A stretch of 64,000 nt of DNA from Halomonas zincidurans B6 (GTDB taxonomy: Bacteria; Pseudomonadota; Gammaproteobacteria; Pseudomonadales; Halomonadaceae): positions 3,286,001-3,350,000 of the forward strand of contig NZ_JNCK01000001.1 in NCBI RefSeq assembly GCF_000731955.1. Direction: 5' to 3'. Both the position numbers and the translations under genes were made by a program. This document shows, in pieces, positions 41,760 through 50,107 of the stretch. The stretch's first letter is position 1, and each line of letters opens with the position of its first letter. The notes under the pieces were generated by a model. That model worked only from the letters and a program-made list of their open reading frames with translations, was not told where the DNA came from and did no database searches.

Positions 41760-42790
41760 GGCGCCTCGGTCCCGAGCTCCTGAATGACCGCGTCATACAC
41801 CGAGGTGTCGAACAGCGCGTCGACATCGACCGATTTCTTGAGGATGCCGGTGCGCTGCTGGAAGTCGGCCATGGTCTGCGTGGCGTCGACGATGGCGTGC
41901 GGGTCGGCGAGATAGTTGGACGACGGAGAGGCCAGCGCGGCCTTGACGGTATCTTCGCTGATCAGCCGCTTGCCGACGAACTCGCGCACGTAGGGTGCGG
42001 CCTCGTCGGGCCGTTCCTCGAGCAGGCGAGTGGCGCGCACGTGCAGCGCGACCAGCTTGCGGATCGCCTCGGGGTGATCTGCCATGACCGACTCGCGCAC
42101 CGCCAACACCGCGCCGGGCTGATTAGGCAGCATGTCGCTGCCACGCGCCACCACCCGGGCGTCGGGATCACGCTGCTGGACCACGCTGAGGATTGGCTCG
42201 AGGGTCGAGGCGGCATCCACCGCGCCGGCGAGCAGCGACTGTTGGACGCGATCGGCGCCCATGGTGACGATATCGACCGCGTCGGAGTCGACGCCGGCCT
42301 GCTCCTGCAGCCAATAGCGCAGCACGGTGTAAGGTACCGAGCCGGCGGGGAAAGTGGCGATCTTGGGCTTGCGACCGTATTCCTCGGTGAAGCGGGCGAT
42401 CGCTGCCGCCGGGTCGTTGCCGTCAAAGGCCTCGGCGAAGTCGCCGCGGGCGATCAGGCCGATCTGTTCCTCAATGCTGGCGGCCAGCACCTTGATCGGC
42501 ACGCCGTTGGCGCGGGCCACCATCGCCGGACCGATGCCGAAGTTCACCACGTCGAGCTTGCCCGAGGCCAGTGCCTGGACCATCGCCGGGCCGCTGGAGA
42601 AACGCGTCAACTTGAGATTCAGCCCCGCCTCGTCGGTCCAGCCTGCGCCCTCCATGACGAACAGCTGGGCCACCGGCAGGATCGGCATGTAGCCGACCTC
42701 GAGGGAGGTCTCGTCGTCCTCGGCCAACGCCAGGGTCGGCAGCGTAACGGCCAGCGCAAGCGCGCAGAACAGGTGAAATAGGCGTTGCAT
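41756..42790 (-). CDS. ABC transporter substrate-binding protein, SsuA/NMT1 type
   Basis: 344 aa with a signal peptide ending LPTLALA-EDDE. Segments GYMPILPVAQLFVMEGAGWTDEAG and FSSGPAMVQALASGKLDVVNFGIGPAM follow the SsuA/TauA/NrtA pattern. First gene of the operon. The ligand may be an alkanesulfonate, taurine or a related compound; the DsrE-like last gene favours a sulfur source, though no monooxygenase is present. Confidence 0.92.
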   Translation of the reverse strand: MQRLFHLFCALALAVTLPTLALAEDDETSLEVGYMPILPVAQLFVMEGAGWTDEAGLNLKLTRFSSGPAMVQALASGKLDVVNFGIGPAMVARANGVPIKVLAASIEEQIGLIARGDFAEAFDGNDPAAAIARFTEEYGRKPKIATFPAGSVPYTVLRYWLQEQAGVDSDAVDIVTMGADRVQQSLLAGAVDAASTLEPILSVVQQRDPDARVVARGSDMLPNQPGAVLAVRESVMADHPEAIRKLVALHVRATRLLEERPDEAAPYVREFVGKRLISEDTVKAALASPSSNYLADPHAIVDATQTMADFQQRTGILKKSVDVDALFDTSVYDAVIQELGTEAP

Positions 42791-42891
42791 CTCAGTCCTC
42801 CCGGGGAATCACGAATCTGGGAGGTGACTATAGCGACTGGCTGGGGTTCGAGGAAAATCCTCGCTCTACGATTTTCTTATATCTTTATGCG

Positions 42892-43161
42892 TTAGGGCCT
42901 GTTGACGTTTCAGCGTGAACCGCGTTGCTGCGCCAAAGGGCGCCAGGCAAGACGCGGGATGCAGGCAAGGGTTGTTTCCTTGCCAAGTCCCGCAACGCCG
43001 CATGGCGTCCTTTGACGCGCAACCCAACGGGACGGGGTCCATTGGGTGCAGTACTGCGTTGTTCGTCGCTCATTGGGAATAACCCAACCACGCTCCTCTC
43101 GCCTTGTTCTACACCCAATGGGCCTCCGTCGCGGCCGCGACGAAACGTCAACAGGCCCTAA
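42892..43161. mobile_element. MITE-like element with 20-bp terminal inverted repeats
   Basis: A 270-bp non-coding unit begins TTAGGGCCTGTTGACGTTTC (42892-42911) and ends with its exact reverse complement (43142-43161). Taking TA as target duplication, the repeats start GGGCCTG, as in IS630/Tc1-type elements. The interior has further dyads, for example a GGCAAGG/CCTTGCC stem around 42964-42983 and CGCCAAAGG paired with CCTTTGACG. No transposase frame is present, so it would need one in trans. Confidence 0.85.
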
Positions 43162-43226
43162 CTTCCGTGCGTGGCCAGCAGGGTGGCCATCGCGGACAGC
43201 GCCGGGAAGAGAAAAGGAGGAGTCGA

Positions 43227-43246
43227 GTCCCGGCCGGGGCCGGGAC
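43227..43246 (-). terminator. Terminator-like hairpin after peroxiredoxin gene
   Basis: GTCCCGGCC and GGCCGGGAC form a 9-bp stem directly after the peroxiredoxin stop on the minus strand, followed in that direction by a C/T-rich run containing TTTT. It probably ends the peroxiredoxin transcript. Confidence 0.6.
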
Positions 43247-43252
43247 GTGGGC

Positions 43253-43885
43253 TCACTTGTCGAGCTTGACCATGCGCAGATAGGGTTTCTTCTCGTCCCA
43301 GCCCTGCGGGAACAGCTCCTTGGCCTGCTCGTTGCTCACCGCGGGCACGATGATGCAGTCGTCACCCTCGGTCCAGTTGACCGGCGTGGCGACCTTATGC
43401 CCGTCGGTCAGTTGCAGGCTGTCGATGACCCGCAGGATCTCGGCGAAGTTGCGACCGGTGCTGGCCGGGTAGGTGATGGTCAGGCGGATCTTCTTGTTAG
43501 GGTCGATGATGAACACCGAACGCACCGTCAGGGTATCGTTGGCGTTGGGGTGAATCATGTCGTAAAGATCGCTGACCGAGCGGTCGGCATCGGCGAGCAG
43601 CGGGAAATTCAGGCCGTAGCCCTGGGTTTCCTGGATGTCGCCGGCCCAGTTGCGGTGATCGTCGACCGGGTCCACCGACAGGCCGATGGCCTTGACGTTG
43701 CGCTTGTCGAACTCCGGCTTCAGGCGCGATACCTCACCGAGCTCGGTGGTGCAGACCGGGGTGAAATCCTTGGGGTGCGAAAACAGGATGACCCAGCTGT
43801 CGCCGGCCCATTCATGGAACTTGATCGGGCCTTCCGTGCTGTCCTGGGTGAAATCCGGGGCGGTATCGCCTAGATGCAGTGCCAT
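43253..43885 (-). CDS. 1-Cys peroxiredoxin (Prx6 type)
   Basis: 210 aa from ATG 43885, with AAGGAG eight bases upstream. The peroxidatic Cys lies in PKDFTPVCTTELGEV; the long C-terminal domain (HKVATPVNWTEGDDCIIVPAVSNEQAKELFPQG) is characteristic of Prx6/1-Cys enzymes. It reduces hydroperoxides in the cytosol. It is next to a ferritin-like gene, so an oxidative-stress grouping is possible, but they have separate leaders. Confidence 0.94.
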   Translation of the reverse strand: MALHLGDTAPDFTQDSTEGPIKFHEWAGDSWVILFSHPKDFTPVCTTELGEVSRLKPEFDKRNVKAIGLSVDPVDDHRNWAGDIQETQGYGLNFPLLADADRSVSDLYDMIHPNANDTLTVRSVFIIDPNKKIRLTITYPASTGRNFAEILRVIDSLQLTDGHKVATPVNWTEGDDCIIVPAVSNEQAKELFPQGWDEKKPYLRMVKLDK

Positions 43886-43989
43886 GACGTGCTCCTTGAA
43901 CATGACCAGTGAATGGCTTATTCGCTTTGCCGATATAAGCGCTTCGCTACTATGACATCGGGTCGGCCCTTGGGGGAAACAACCCTTGA

Positions 43990-44005
43990 GGCTATATAAA
44001 TAGCC
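43990..44005. promoter_or_regulatory. Inverted repeat upstream of peroxiredoxin gene
   Basis: GGCTAT-ATAA-ATAGCC is a perfect 6-4-6 dyad 105 bp upstream of the peroxiredoxin start, in an otherwise empty 199-bp gap. It could be an operator; it does not match the OxyR consensus I know. Confidence 0.35.
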
Positions 44006-44084
44006 GGATGGTATGACTTAAGGCGCACCTGGCGTGACTCGCAGGACGATGCCGGCCGGCACGCCATTCAAGGTGGCAACGCGC

Positions 44085-44642
44085 TCAGGCGTTGCTCTGA
44101 TTAAGCCTGTCCAGGCCTTCGAGCAGCCCGGCCATGTCGTCGGCGTGCTCCTCTTCCTGGGCGAGGATGTCTTCCATGATGCGCCGCGAGGTGGGATCGT
44201 TCTCGCCCAGGTAATTGACGATCTCGCGGTAACTGTCGATGGCGATGCGCTCGGCGATCAGGTCCTCCTTGATCATCTCCTTGAGCGAGTCGCCCTCGAC
44301 ATACTCGGCGTGCGCGCGGGTCTGGATGCCCTCCGGCGAAAAGTTGGGCGCGCCACCCAACTGGACGATGCGCGCGGCAAGCCAGTCGGCATGCTGCTGC
44401 TCTTGTTGGGCGTGTTCGAGGAACTCCTCGGCGGCGATATGCGCACTGAGCCCGTCGGCCATGTAGTAGTGGCGCTTGTAGCGCAGGTAGCAGACGATCT
44501 CGGTGGCCAGCGCCTCGTTGAGCAGGTTGATGACATTCTCGCGATCAGCGCGATAACCCTCAGTGACCGCGCCGCGCTCGATATGCTGGCGGGCGCGTTC
44601 GCGAATCGTCTTGATGTCGGTTAGAAACGGTTGGTCGGCCAC
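44085..44642 (-). CDS. Ferritin-like diiron protein (bacterioferritin/Dps-related)
   Basis: 185 aa, a four-helix bundle with a full set of carboxylate/His ligands: EIVCYLRYKRHYY, EEFLEHAQQEQQHADWLA, ERIAIDSYREIV and ILAQEEEHADDM. This ExxH double pattern marks a ferritin-like diiron centre. Probably iron storage or protection from H2O2. Monocistronic, start ATG 44642. Confidence 0.88.
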   Translation of the reverse strand: MADQPFLTDIKTIRERARQHIERGAVTEGYRADRENVINLLNEALATEIVCYLRYKRHYYMADGLSAHIAAEEFLEHAQQEQQHADWLAARIVQLGGAPNFSPEGIQTRAHAEYVEGDSLKEMIKEDLIAERIAIDSYREIVNYLGENDPTSRRIMEDILAQEEEHADDMAGLLEGLDRLNQSNA

Positions 44643-44741
44643 GGTTGCTCTCCTTGTCGCGTCGGTGTGCCTGTGCCTATGCAGCGTAGAACATTCATCG
44701 CGAAGCGCGCGATGCCATGATGATTTTGCGCCTGGTTCGGT

Positions 44742-44933
44742 TCAAAGGTCGCCGGGTGGCGCGGAATCGATCAGGTTTTCCAGGTCGAGCATCTGGATGG
44801 CGCTGATGGCCGCCTCCAGCGCACCTTCGCTGCACAGGCCGGCGATTGCCGCTTCCTCATGGCCCGCCAGGGCGGCGGCGACGCAGGCGTCGCGTACGCG
44901 GGCGGCCAGTGCCAGGCGCTCGGCATCTTTCAT
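44742..44933 (-). CDS. Small conserved hypothetical protein
   Basis: 63 aa: MKDAERLALAARVRDACVAA... with segments GLCSEGALEAAISAIQMLDL. I recall short proteins of this type, sometimes misnamed acetyltransferase, next to DUF488 genes in proteobacteria. No catalytic motif is apparent. Its ATG overlaps the upstream DUF488 stop by 4 bp, which supports it as a real co-translated gene. Confidence 0.7.
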   Translation of the reverse strand: MKDAERLALAARVRDACVAAALAGHEEAAIAGLCSEGALEAAISAIQMLDLENLIDSAPPGDL

Positions 44934-45283
44934 TCGCTGTCCTCCAGATGCTCCTTGAGTACCCGGGCATTGTTGTGCTCGACATCGCGGGCGGCGAACA
45001 GCAGCGTCAGCCCGTCGCGGCGGGCATGCTCGCGCAGTCGCGCCAGCGTGTCAGCATCGCTTTCGCGCAACTCGGAGCGATAGGCTCGATAAAACTCGGT
45101 CCAGCGCTCCGGGTCGTGGCCGTACCATTGACGCAACGACTTCGAGGGCGCCAGCTCCCGGCACCATTCGTCCAGTGCGGCATCGCACTTGGCGACGCCC
45201 CGCGGCCACATCCCGTCGACGAGCACGCGGTAGCCGTCCTCGTCGCAAGCCGAGTCATAGATTCGCTTCAGGCCTACGTTCAT
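44930..45283 (-). CDS. DUF488 family protein
   Basis: 117 aa from ATG 45283, with AGGAGGAG upstream. The family signature is clear: GYRVLVDGMWPRGVAK, then WCRELAPSKSLRQWYGHDPERWTEFYRAYRSEL and LTLLFAARDVEHNNARVLKE. Function is unknown. It forms a two-gene unit with the 63-residue protein. Confidence 0.92.
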   Translation of the reverse strand: MNVGLKRIYDSACDEDGYRVLVDGMWPRGVAKCDAALDEWCRELAPSKSLRQWYGHDPERWTEFYRAYRSELRESDADTLARLREHARRDGLTLLFAARDVEHNNARVLKEHLEDSE

Positions 45284-45647
45284 AAGCGCTCCTCCTGGGT
45301 CGCCGTGCCCATCCTGCATCGCCTCCGGCGAGCGTGCTCGGTAGCAGGGTACGACACTCATCCTGGCACTGGGGGTTTAGCAGAGCATGTGCCTTTTGGC
45401 ATCATCATGCCAATGGCCGAATAGTCAACTTCGCAGACAGTTCACTTCATCGCATAACATTTGACGCGTACGACGGCGATCGCTGGGCGGCTACTTTCAT
45501 AGGGCGGCTACTTCCGTGACATCGAGGCGTCGTGACAGTGGGTCCGGCGGCGGTTGAAAATCGACAACGGAGAGTCAACGGCGCAAAGGATAAAACAATG
45601 TTATTGTTGTACCGATATACAATAAACCCTGATTAAGGAGACTGCTC
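45284..45647. promoter_or_regulatory. Leader region of betaine-binding-protein gene with operator-like repeat
   Basis: 364 bp without a recognisable gene. At 45601-45625 TTATTGT and ACAATAA (7-bp arms, 11-bp spacer) form a dyad, 22 bp upstream of the ATG and overlapping the likely core promoter/5' end. AAGGAG follows at 45636. The dyad may be an operator for a TetR- or GntR-type regulator. Confidence 0.45.
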
Positions 45648-46610
45648 ATGTCCCTATCCCATCGTGCCAATAGACTGATCGTTGGTGCCCTGGCCAGCGC
45701 ATCGCTGAGCCTGTCCGGCAGCGTGTTCGCGCAGGAAGACCCCGCCATTACCTTTTCCGCGCCGCCCTGGCCCGGGGTGACCATGAAGACCGAGATCGCC
45801 TCGCAGCTGTTCGAGGCGCTGGGCTATCAACCGAGCACCAAGCAGCTCGGCGCCCAGATCTCCTACGAAGCGCTCAACCTCGGTGAAGTCGATGCCTTCT
45901 TCGGCGCCTGGCTGCCGGCCCAGCAGGGCATGTACGACACCGTCAACGCCAAGGGCAGCCTGGCCGATCTGGGCAACAACGTCGACGGCGCGCGGATGGG
46001 CTTCGCGGTGCCCCGCTACGTCGCCGAGGCCGGCGTGAGTTCGGCGCGTGACATCGACAAGCCGGAGTTCGCCGAGAAGTTCGGCCGCGAGATGTTCTCC
46101 ATCGAGCCCGGCTCGGCGACCAGTGATATCCTCAACGGCGCGGTCGCGGACGATACCTACGGCATGGGCGACTGGAACCTGCGCGAAGCCTCCACGCCGG
46201 CGATGCTCAGTGCGGTGGACAATGCGACCAGCAATAAAGAGTGGATACTGTTCTACGGCTGGACACCGCACTGGATGAACATCGAATACGACATCGTCTA
46301 TCTTGACGATCCTGAGAACCTGTTCGGCCCCGGCGGCGGCAGCAGCGACGTGCGTACCCTGCTCAACAGCGATTTCGCCGACAGCCACCCCAACGCCAGG
46401 AAACTGCTCGATCAGATGGTCTTCAGCGCCGACGACCAGAGTCAGCTGATCCTCGACTTCAGCTACAAGGAGCGCGATGCCGACAAGGTTGCCGTGGAGT
46501 GGATGCAGAACAACGCCGACAAGCTCAAGGCCTACCTCGACGGCGTGACCACGCGGGACGGCGAGCCCGCCTGGCCGGTGGTTCAGAAGGCGTTCGACCT
46601 GAAATCCTGA
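45648..46610 (+). CDS. Glycine betaine/proline-type ABC substrate-binding protein (orphan)
   Basis: 320 aa with a signal peptide ending SGSVFAQ-EDP. OpuAC/ProX features: ITFSAPPWPGVTMKTEIASQLFEALGY, NLGEVDAFFGAWLPAQQGMY, IEPGSATSD and EWILFYGWTPHWMN, whose Trp/Tyr residues build the aromatic cage for quaternary amines. No permease or ATPase is adjacent, so it is an orphan binding protein serving a transporter encoded elsewhere. Osmoprotectant uptake suits a halophile. Confidence 0.92.
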   Translation: MSLSHRANRLIVGALASASLSLSGSVFAQEDPAITFSAPPWPGVTMKTEIASQLFEALGYQPSTKQLGAQISYEALNLGEVDAFFGAWLPAQQGMYDTVNAKGSLADLGNNVDGARMGFAVPRYVAEAGVSSARDIDKPEFAEKFGREMFSIEPGSATSDILNGAVADDTYGMGDWNLREASTPAMLSAVDNATSNKEWILFYGWTPHWMNIEYDIVYLDDPENLFGPGGGSSDVRTLLNSDFADSHPNARKLLDQMVFSADDQSQLILDFSYKERDADKVAVEWMQNNADKLKAYLDGVTTRDGEPAWPVVQKAFDLKS

Positions 46611-46646
46611 GCGCTTGACTGAAAGCGCTTCGCGACACCGACGCGG

Positions 46647-46666
46647 CCCCCCCCCCCCCCCCCCCC
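46647..46666. repeat. 20-nt poly-C tract
   Basis: Twenty consecutive C bases on the plus strand lie 36 bp after the betaine-binding-protein stop and just past the end of a glyoxalase remnant. A 6-bp hairpin (GCGCTT/AAGCGC, 46611-46628) precedes it. Such tracts are rare and prone to slippage and to assembly errors. Confidence 0.95.
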
Positions 46667-46670
46667 GCAC

Positions 46671-46823
46671 GCCGGTGTTGGCCATCAACGCCGGTTCGAC
46701 GATCTCGATCCAGCAGCCGTCCGGGTCCTTGACCCGCAACATGCTGTGGTTGAGCGTAAAGCCCGCGGTTTCCTGGGGGGCGTGGGGCTCGACGCCCGGG
46801 TGTTGCTCGGTGAATAGCGCCAT
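46671..46823 (-). pseudogene. Glyoxalase I (lactoylglutathione lyase) deletion remnant
   Basis: From ATG 46823, with AGGAG intact upstream, the frame reads MALFTEQHPGVEPHAPQETA...NHSMLRVKDP, the start of a GloA protein. It then passes straight into DGCWIEIVEPALMANTGV, the end of one. The intact protein has about 110 residues between these (second glyoxalase repeat and metal ligands), so an in-frame deletion joined two DP words. The natural stop is also gone and the frame runs into the poly-G tract. Non-functional. Confidence 0.85.
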
Positions 46824-47083
46824 GCAGTGCTCCTGACAATGAGACGGACGGTTCACAGACCAGCATAGCCCGGGTAGGGGCGTGGCACAGCCGGCGAAGC
46901 GTGCCGGGGATGATAGCCAAGTGAGTCAGCTGAATGCGAGTTATCAGACTGGCGGCAATCTGTGCACCTTGGGTGCGTCGATAGCAGCATAGTATGCAAG
47001 CAGGAATTTTTATTTCTAAAAAATATAACAATATAACTAAAATAGCGCTATCCTGAGGAAAATTCTTTCCCCGAGGAGGCACC
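46824..47083. promoter_or_regulatory. Promoter region of persulfide-dioxygenase-like gene
   Basis: The last 70 bp before the ATG are AT-rich and contain a direct repeat AATATAAC AATATAAC (47022-47037), a layout like the AT-rich operators of BigR/YgaV regulators of blh genes. No ArsR-type regulator gene is present in the window. GAGGAGG precedes the start codon. Confidence 0.4.
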
Positions 47084-47983
47084 ATGCAGACCTTCGCACT
47101 CTCGAAAGGCCAGCCCAATGTCGCTGGCTTTTTCGATCCCCGCACCTTCAGCGTTCAGTACGTCGTCAGCGACCCCGCCACGCGGCGTTGCGCGATCATC
47201 GATCCGGTACTGGATTACGATGAGAAGTCCGGGACGACGGCGACGTTCCAGGCCGATGAGCTGCTGGCCTACATCGAGCGCGAGGGGCTCGATGTCGAGT
47301 GGATTCTGGATACCCACCCGCACGCGGATCACTTCTCCGCTGCGCGCTACCTGCATGACAAGACTGGCGCGCCCACCGCCATCGGCCGGCCGGTGACCCA
47401 GGTGCAGGCGCTATGGAAGGAAATCTACAACTGGCCGGATCTGAAGGATGACGGCAGCCAGTGGGACCGTCTGTTCGACGAAGGGGACACCTTCAAGCTG
47501 GGCGAGATCGAGTGCCGCGTGATGCACTCGCCGGGTCACACGCTGGCCTCGATTACCTACGTGGTCGGCGACGCCGCCTTCGTTCACGACACCCTGTTTC
47601 AGCCCGACTTCGGTACCGCCCGTGCCGACTTTCCTGGTGGCAGCGCCCATCAGCTGTGGCATTCGATTCAGGCGATCCTCGCTCTGCCCGACGAGACGCG
47701 CCTGTTCACCGGTCACGACTACATGCCCGACGGCCGCGAACCGCAGTGGGAAAGCACGGTGCGCGAGCAGCGCGAGACCAATAAGCATCGCCTGGGCGAG
47801 AGCAGCGAGGCCGCGTACGTCGAGCTGCGCAAGCGTCGCGACAGCGAATTGCCGATGCCGAAGCTGATCCTGCACGCGCTGCAGGTCAACATTCTCGGCG
47901 GGCGCCTCCCCGAGCCGGAGGACAACGGCAAGCGCTATCTGAAATTGCCGTTCGACGCCCTGGAAGGTGCCGCTTGGGAGTAA
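47084..47983 (+). CDS. Metallo-beta-lactamase-fold hydrolase, persulfide-dioxygenase (Blh/ETHE1)-like
   Basis: 299 aa. Metal ligands of the MBL fold are visible: THPHADHFSAA (HxHxDH), SPGHT, VHDTLF (Asp) and FTGHDY. The early segment VQYVVSDPATRRCAIIDPVLDYD and the long C-terminal helical part resemble Blh proteins of plant-associated and marine bacteria, which oxidise glutathione persulfide to sulfite. A SulP transporter gene follows, consistent with sulfide detoxification and export of the oxidised anion. Glyoxalase II-like activity is the alternative. Confidence 0.85.
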   Translation: MQTFALSKGQPNVAGFFDPRTFSVQYVVSDPATRRCAIIDPVLDYDEKSGTTATFQADELLAYIEREGLDVEWILDTHPHADHFSAARYLHDKTGAPTAIGRPVTQVQALWKEIYNWPDLKDDGSQWDRLFDEGDTFKLGEIECRVMHSPGHTLASITYVVGDAAFVHDTLFQPDFGTARADFPGGSAHQLWHSIQAILALPDETRLFTGHDYMPDGREPQWESTVREQRETNKHRLGESSEAAYVELRKRRDSELPMPKLILHALQVNILGGRLPEPEDNGKRYLKLPFDALEGAAWE

Positions 47984-48003
47984 TGAGGAGGGTCGCCTCA
48001 TGA

Positions 48004-48162
48004 CGTCGATTCAATGAACGGGAGACAGCCTTCTGGCTCGACCAGACTACACGGCCAACCAGGCTCGGCTGGAACATCAAGGCGCAGCAGCTCCTCTTCA
48101 GCTACTGGAACCTGATGCTCAAGGGGCACGAATGGCTGGCCAAGCCGCAGGCGCGCTCTTGA
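48004..48162 (+). pseudogene. Possible small gene remnant
   Basis: Between the MBL-fold gene and sulP an open segment of 52 codons has protein-like content (RETAFWLDQTTRPTRLGWN, then NIKAQQLLFSYWNLMLKGHE) and ends in TGA at 48160-48162. It has no start codon. Family not recognised; possibly the tail of a deleted gene. Confidence 0.25.
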
Positions 48163-48223
48163 TCGAGGCCGTCGGCATGAATCCCCGGCTGCGACATGGC
48201 TCGGATAGCGAGGCCGGCAAATC

Positions 48224-49984
48224 ATGAATCAGCCGCATAAAGCCGGGTTGGCACGCTGGTTCCCGATCCTGGACTGGGGGCGGCATTACAACGGCGAGTT
48301 GCTGAGCGAGGATCTGCTGGCGGCCATCATCGTGGCGCTGATGCTGATCCCGCAGGCGCTGGCCTATGCCATGCTGGCGGGACTCCCGCCGGTGGTGGGG
48401 CTGTACGCGAGTCTCGTGCCGCTGGTCGTCTATACCCTGCTGGGGAGTAGCACGACGCTCTCCGTCGGCCCGATGGCGGTGGTGTCGTTGATGACGGCGT
48501 CGGCGTTGTCGCAGGTTGCCGAATCGGGATCGCAGGACTATGTCGCCGCGGCTTTGGTGCTGGCGCTACTCTCCGGTGCCATTCTGCTGATCATGGGGCT
48601 CTTCCGGCTGGGTTTTCTGGTCAACTTCCTGAGTCACCCGGTTATGACCGGGTTCGTCACGGCGTCTGGCATTCTGATCGCCGCGAGTCAGCTAAAGCAA
48701 CTGCTCGGTGTCGACCTCTCCGGCTCGACGCTGCCGGCGTTGTTGTCCCAGCTACCCTCGGCGCTGGACGGGGTTAGCCTGCCGACGGTAATCATCGGGC
48801 TGGGGTCGCTCCTGCTGTTGTGGCTGATACGGCGGTGGGGCAAGCCCGCGCTGCAACGCTGCCGTGTGCCGGCCAGGGCGGCGGGGGTACTGGTCAAGCT
48901 GGCGCCCATCGCCACCATCGTATTGGCGGCGTGGGTTGCCGGTGCGGCGGGGTGGTTGGGCCGCGAGGTTGCCGTCATCGGCGAGATCCCCGCCGGGCTG
49001 CCACCGCTGACCCTGCCCGACTGGGAGCCGGAGTTGTGGCGATCGTTGATCGGCTCGGCGGTGCTGATCAGCATTGTCGGCTACGTGGAGTCGGTCTCGG
49101 TGGCACAGGCGCTGGCGGTGCGCCGCGGCGAGCGCGTCGATCCGGATCAGGAACTGATCGGGCTCGGCGGGGCCAACCTGGCGGCCTCGGTCACCGGAGG
49201 GATGCCGATCACCGGCGGATTTTCCCGCTCCGTCGTCAACTTCGATGCCGGCGCTCGCACGCCGGCCTCCAGCGCGTTCACCGCTGTGGGCATCGCGCTG
49301 GCCATGCTGTTTCTGTCGCCCTGGCTGAGGGAACTGCCGATGGCGACGCTGGCGGCAACCATCGTTATCGCGACCCTCTCGCTGATCGATCTGCCGGCTT
49401 TCGCTCGTGTCTGGCGCTATGCTCGCGGCGAGGGCATCGCCATGGTGGCGACGGCACTGGCGACACTGATGCTGGGCGTTGACGTAGGTATCCTGGTCGG
49501 CGTCGCCATGTCGCTGGCGCTGCATCTCTACGGCACCAGCCGACCGCACAGTGCGGAAGTCGGCCGCATCCCCGGCACCGAACATTTCCGCAATGTCCGC
49601 CGTCATGCCGTGGAGACCGATGTCGGTATCGCCATCCTGCGCGTTGATGAAAGCCTGTATTTTGCCAACGTCCGTTATCTGGAGGACTGGGTCACGGCAG
49701 TAATCAATCGTGACCCGCCGCCACGCGATCTGGTGCTGGCCTGTCAGGCGATCAATGTCATCGATGCCACCGCACTGGAGAGTCTCGAGGCGCTCAATCG
49801 GCGTCTTCGGGACCGGCAAATCGGGCTGCATCTCGCCGAGGTCAAAGGGCCGGTGATGGACAGGTTGAGTCGTACCGAGCTGGTCGAGACGCTCAATGGC
49901 CGGGTCTTTCTGAGCACCTTCGATGCCTGGTGCGCGCTGCATGGCCGCGAGTCGGCGCCCCTGTCGACACCGGTCACCGCATAG
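48224..49984 (+). CDS. SulP-family anion transporter with STAS domain
   Basis: 586 aa. The membrane domain shows the SulP signature LLAAIIVALMLIPQALAYAMLAGLPPVVGLYASLVPLVVYTLLGSS and the later GGMPITGGFSRSVVNFDAGART. A cytoplasmic STAS domain (about 455-575) contains VDESLYFANVRYLED and the NVIDATALESLEAL strand-helix. It probably transports sulfate/sulfite or bicarbonate. The persulfide-dioxygenase-like gene upstream favours a sulfur oxyanion. Confidence 0.94.
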   Translation: MNQPHKAGLARWFPILDWGRHYNGELLSEDLLAAIIVALMLIPQALAYAMLAGLPPVVGLYASLVPLVVYTLLGSSTTLSVGPMAVVSLMTASALSQVAESGSQDYVAAALVLALLSGAILLIMGLFRLGFLVNFLSHPVMTGFVTASGILIAASQLKQLLGVDLSGSTLPALLSQLPSALDGVSLPTVIIGLGSLLLLWLIRRWGKPALQRCRVPARAAGVLVKLAPIATIVLAAWVAGAAGWLGREVAVIGEIPAGLPPLTLPDWEPELWRSLIGSAVLISIVGYVESVSVAQALAVRRGERVDPDQELIGLGGANLAASVTGGMPITGGFSRSVVNFDAGARTPASSAFTAVGIALAMLFLSPWLRELPMATLAATIVIATLSLIDLPAFARVWRYARGEGIAMVATALATLMLGVDVGILVGVAMSLALHLYGTSRPHSAEVGRIPGTEHFRNVRRHAVETDVGIAILRVDESLYFANVRYLEDWVTAVINRDPPPRDLVLACQAINVIDATALESLEALNRRLRDRQIGLHLAEVKGPVMDRLSRTELVETLNGRVFLSTFDAWCALHGRESAPLSTPVTA

Positions 49985-50107
49985 GGGCGTTCAAAGGCGC
50001 GCTGGCGACGATCGACTACGCCGCCGTGAACGTGTCAATGAACGCGTTATGGGAATCGCGCTCGCTGGAAGGTGGCGTGCGGTCGTTGTCGACCAGGGCT
50101 TATCGGT

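Noticed and set aside
42892..43161. CRISPR-like or REP array
   Set aside because: There are no regularly spaced repeats; the unit is a single element with terminal inverted repeats.
45654..46856. 400-codon minus-strand frame through the betaine-binding-protein gene
   Set aside because: Its first 50 codons are the glyoxalase remnant; beyond the poly-G tract it is antisense to a real gene.
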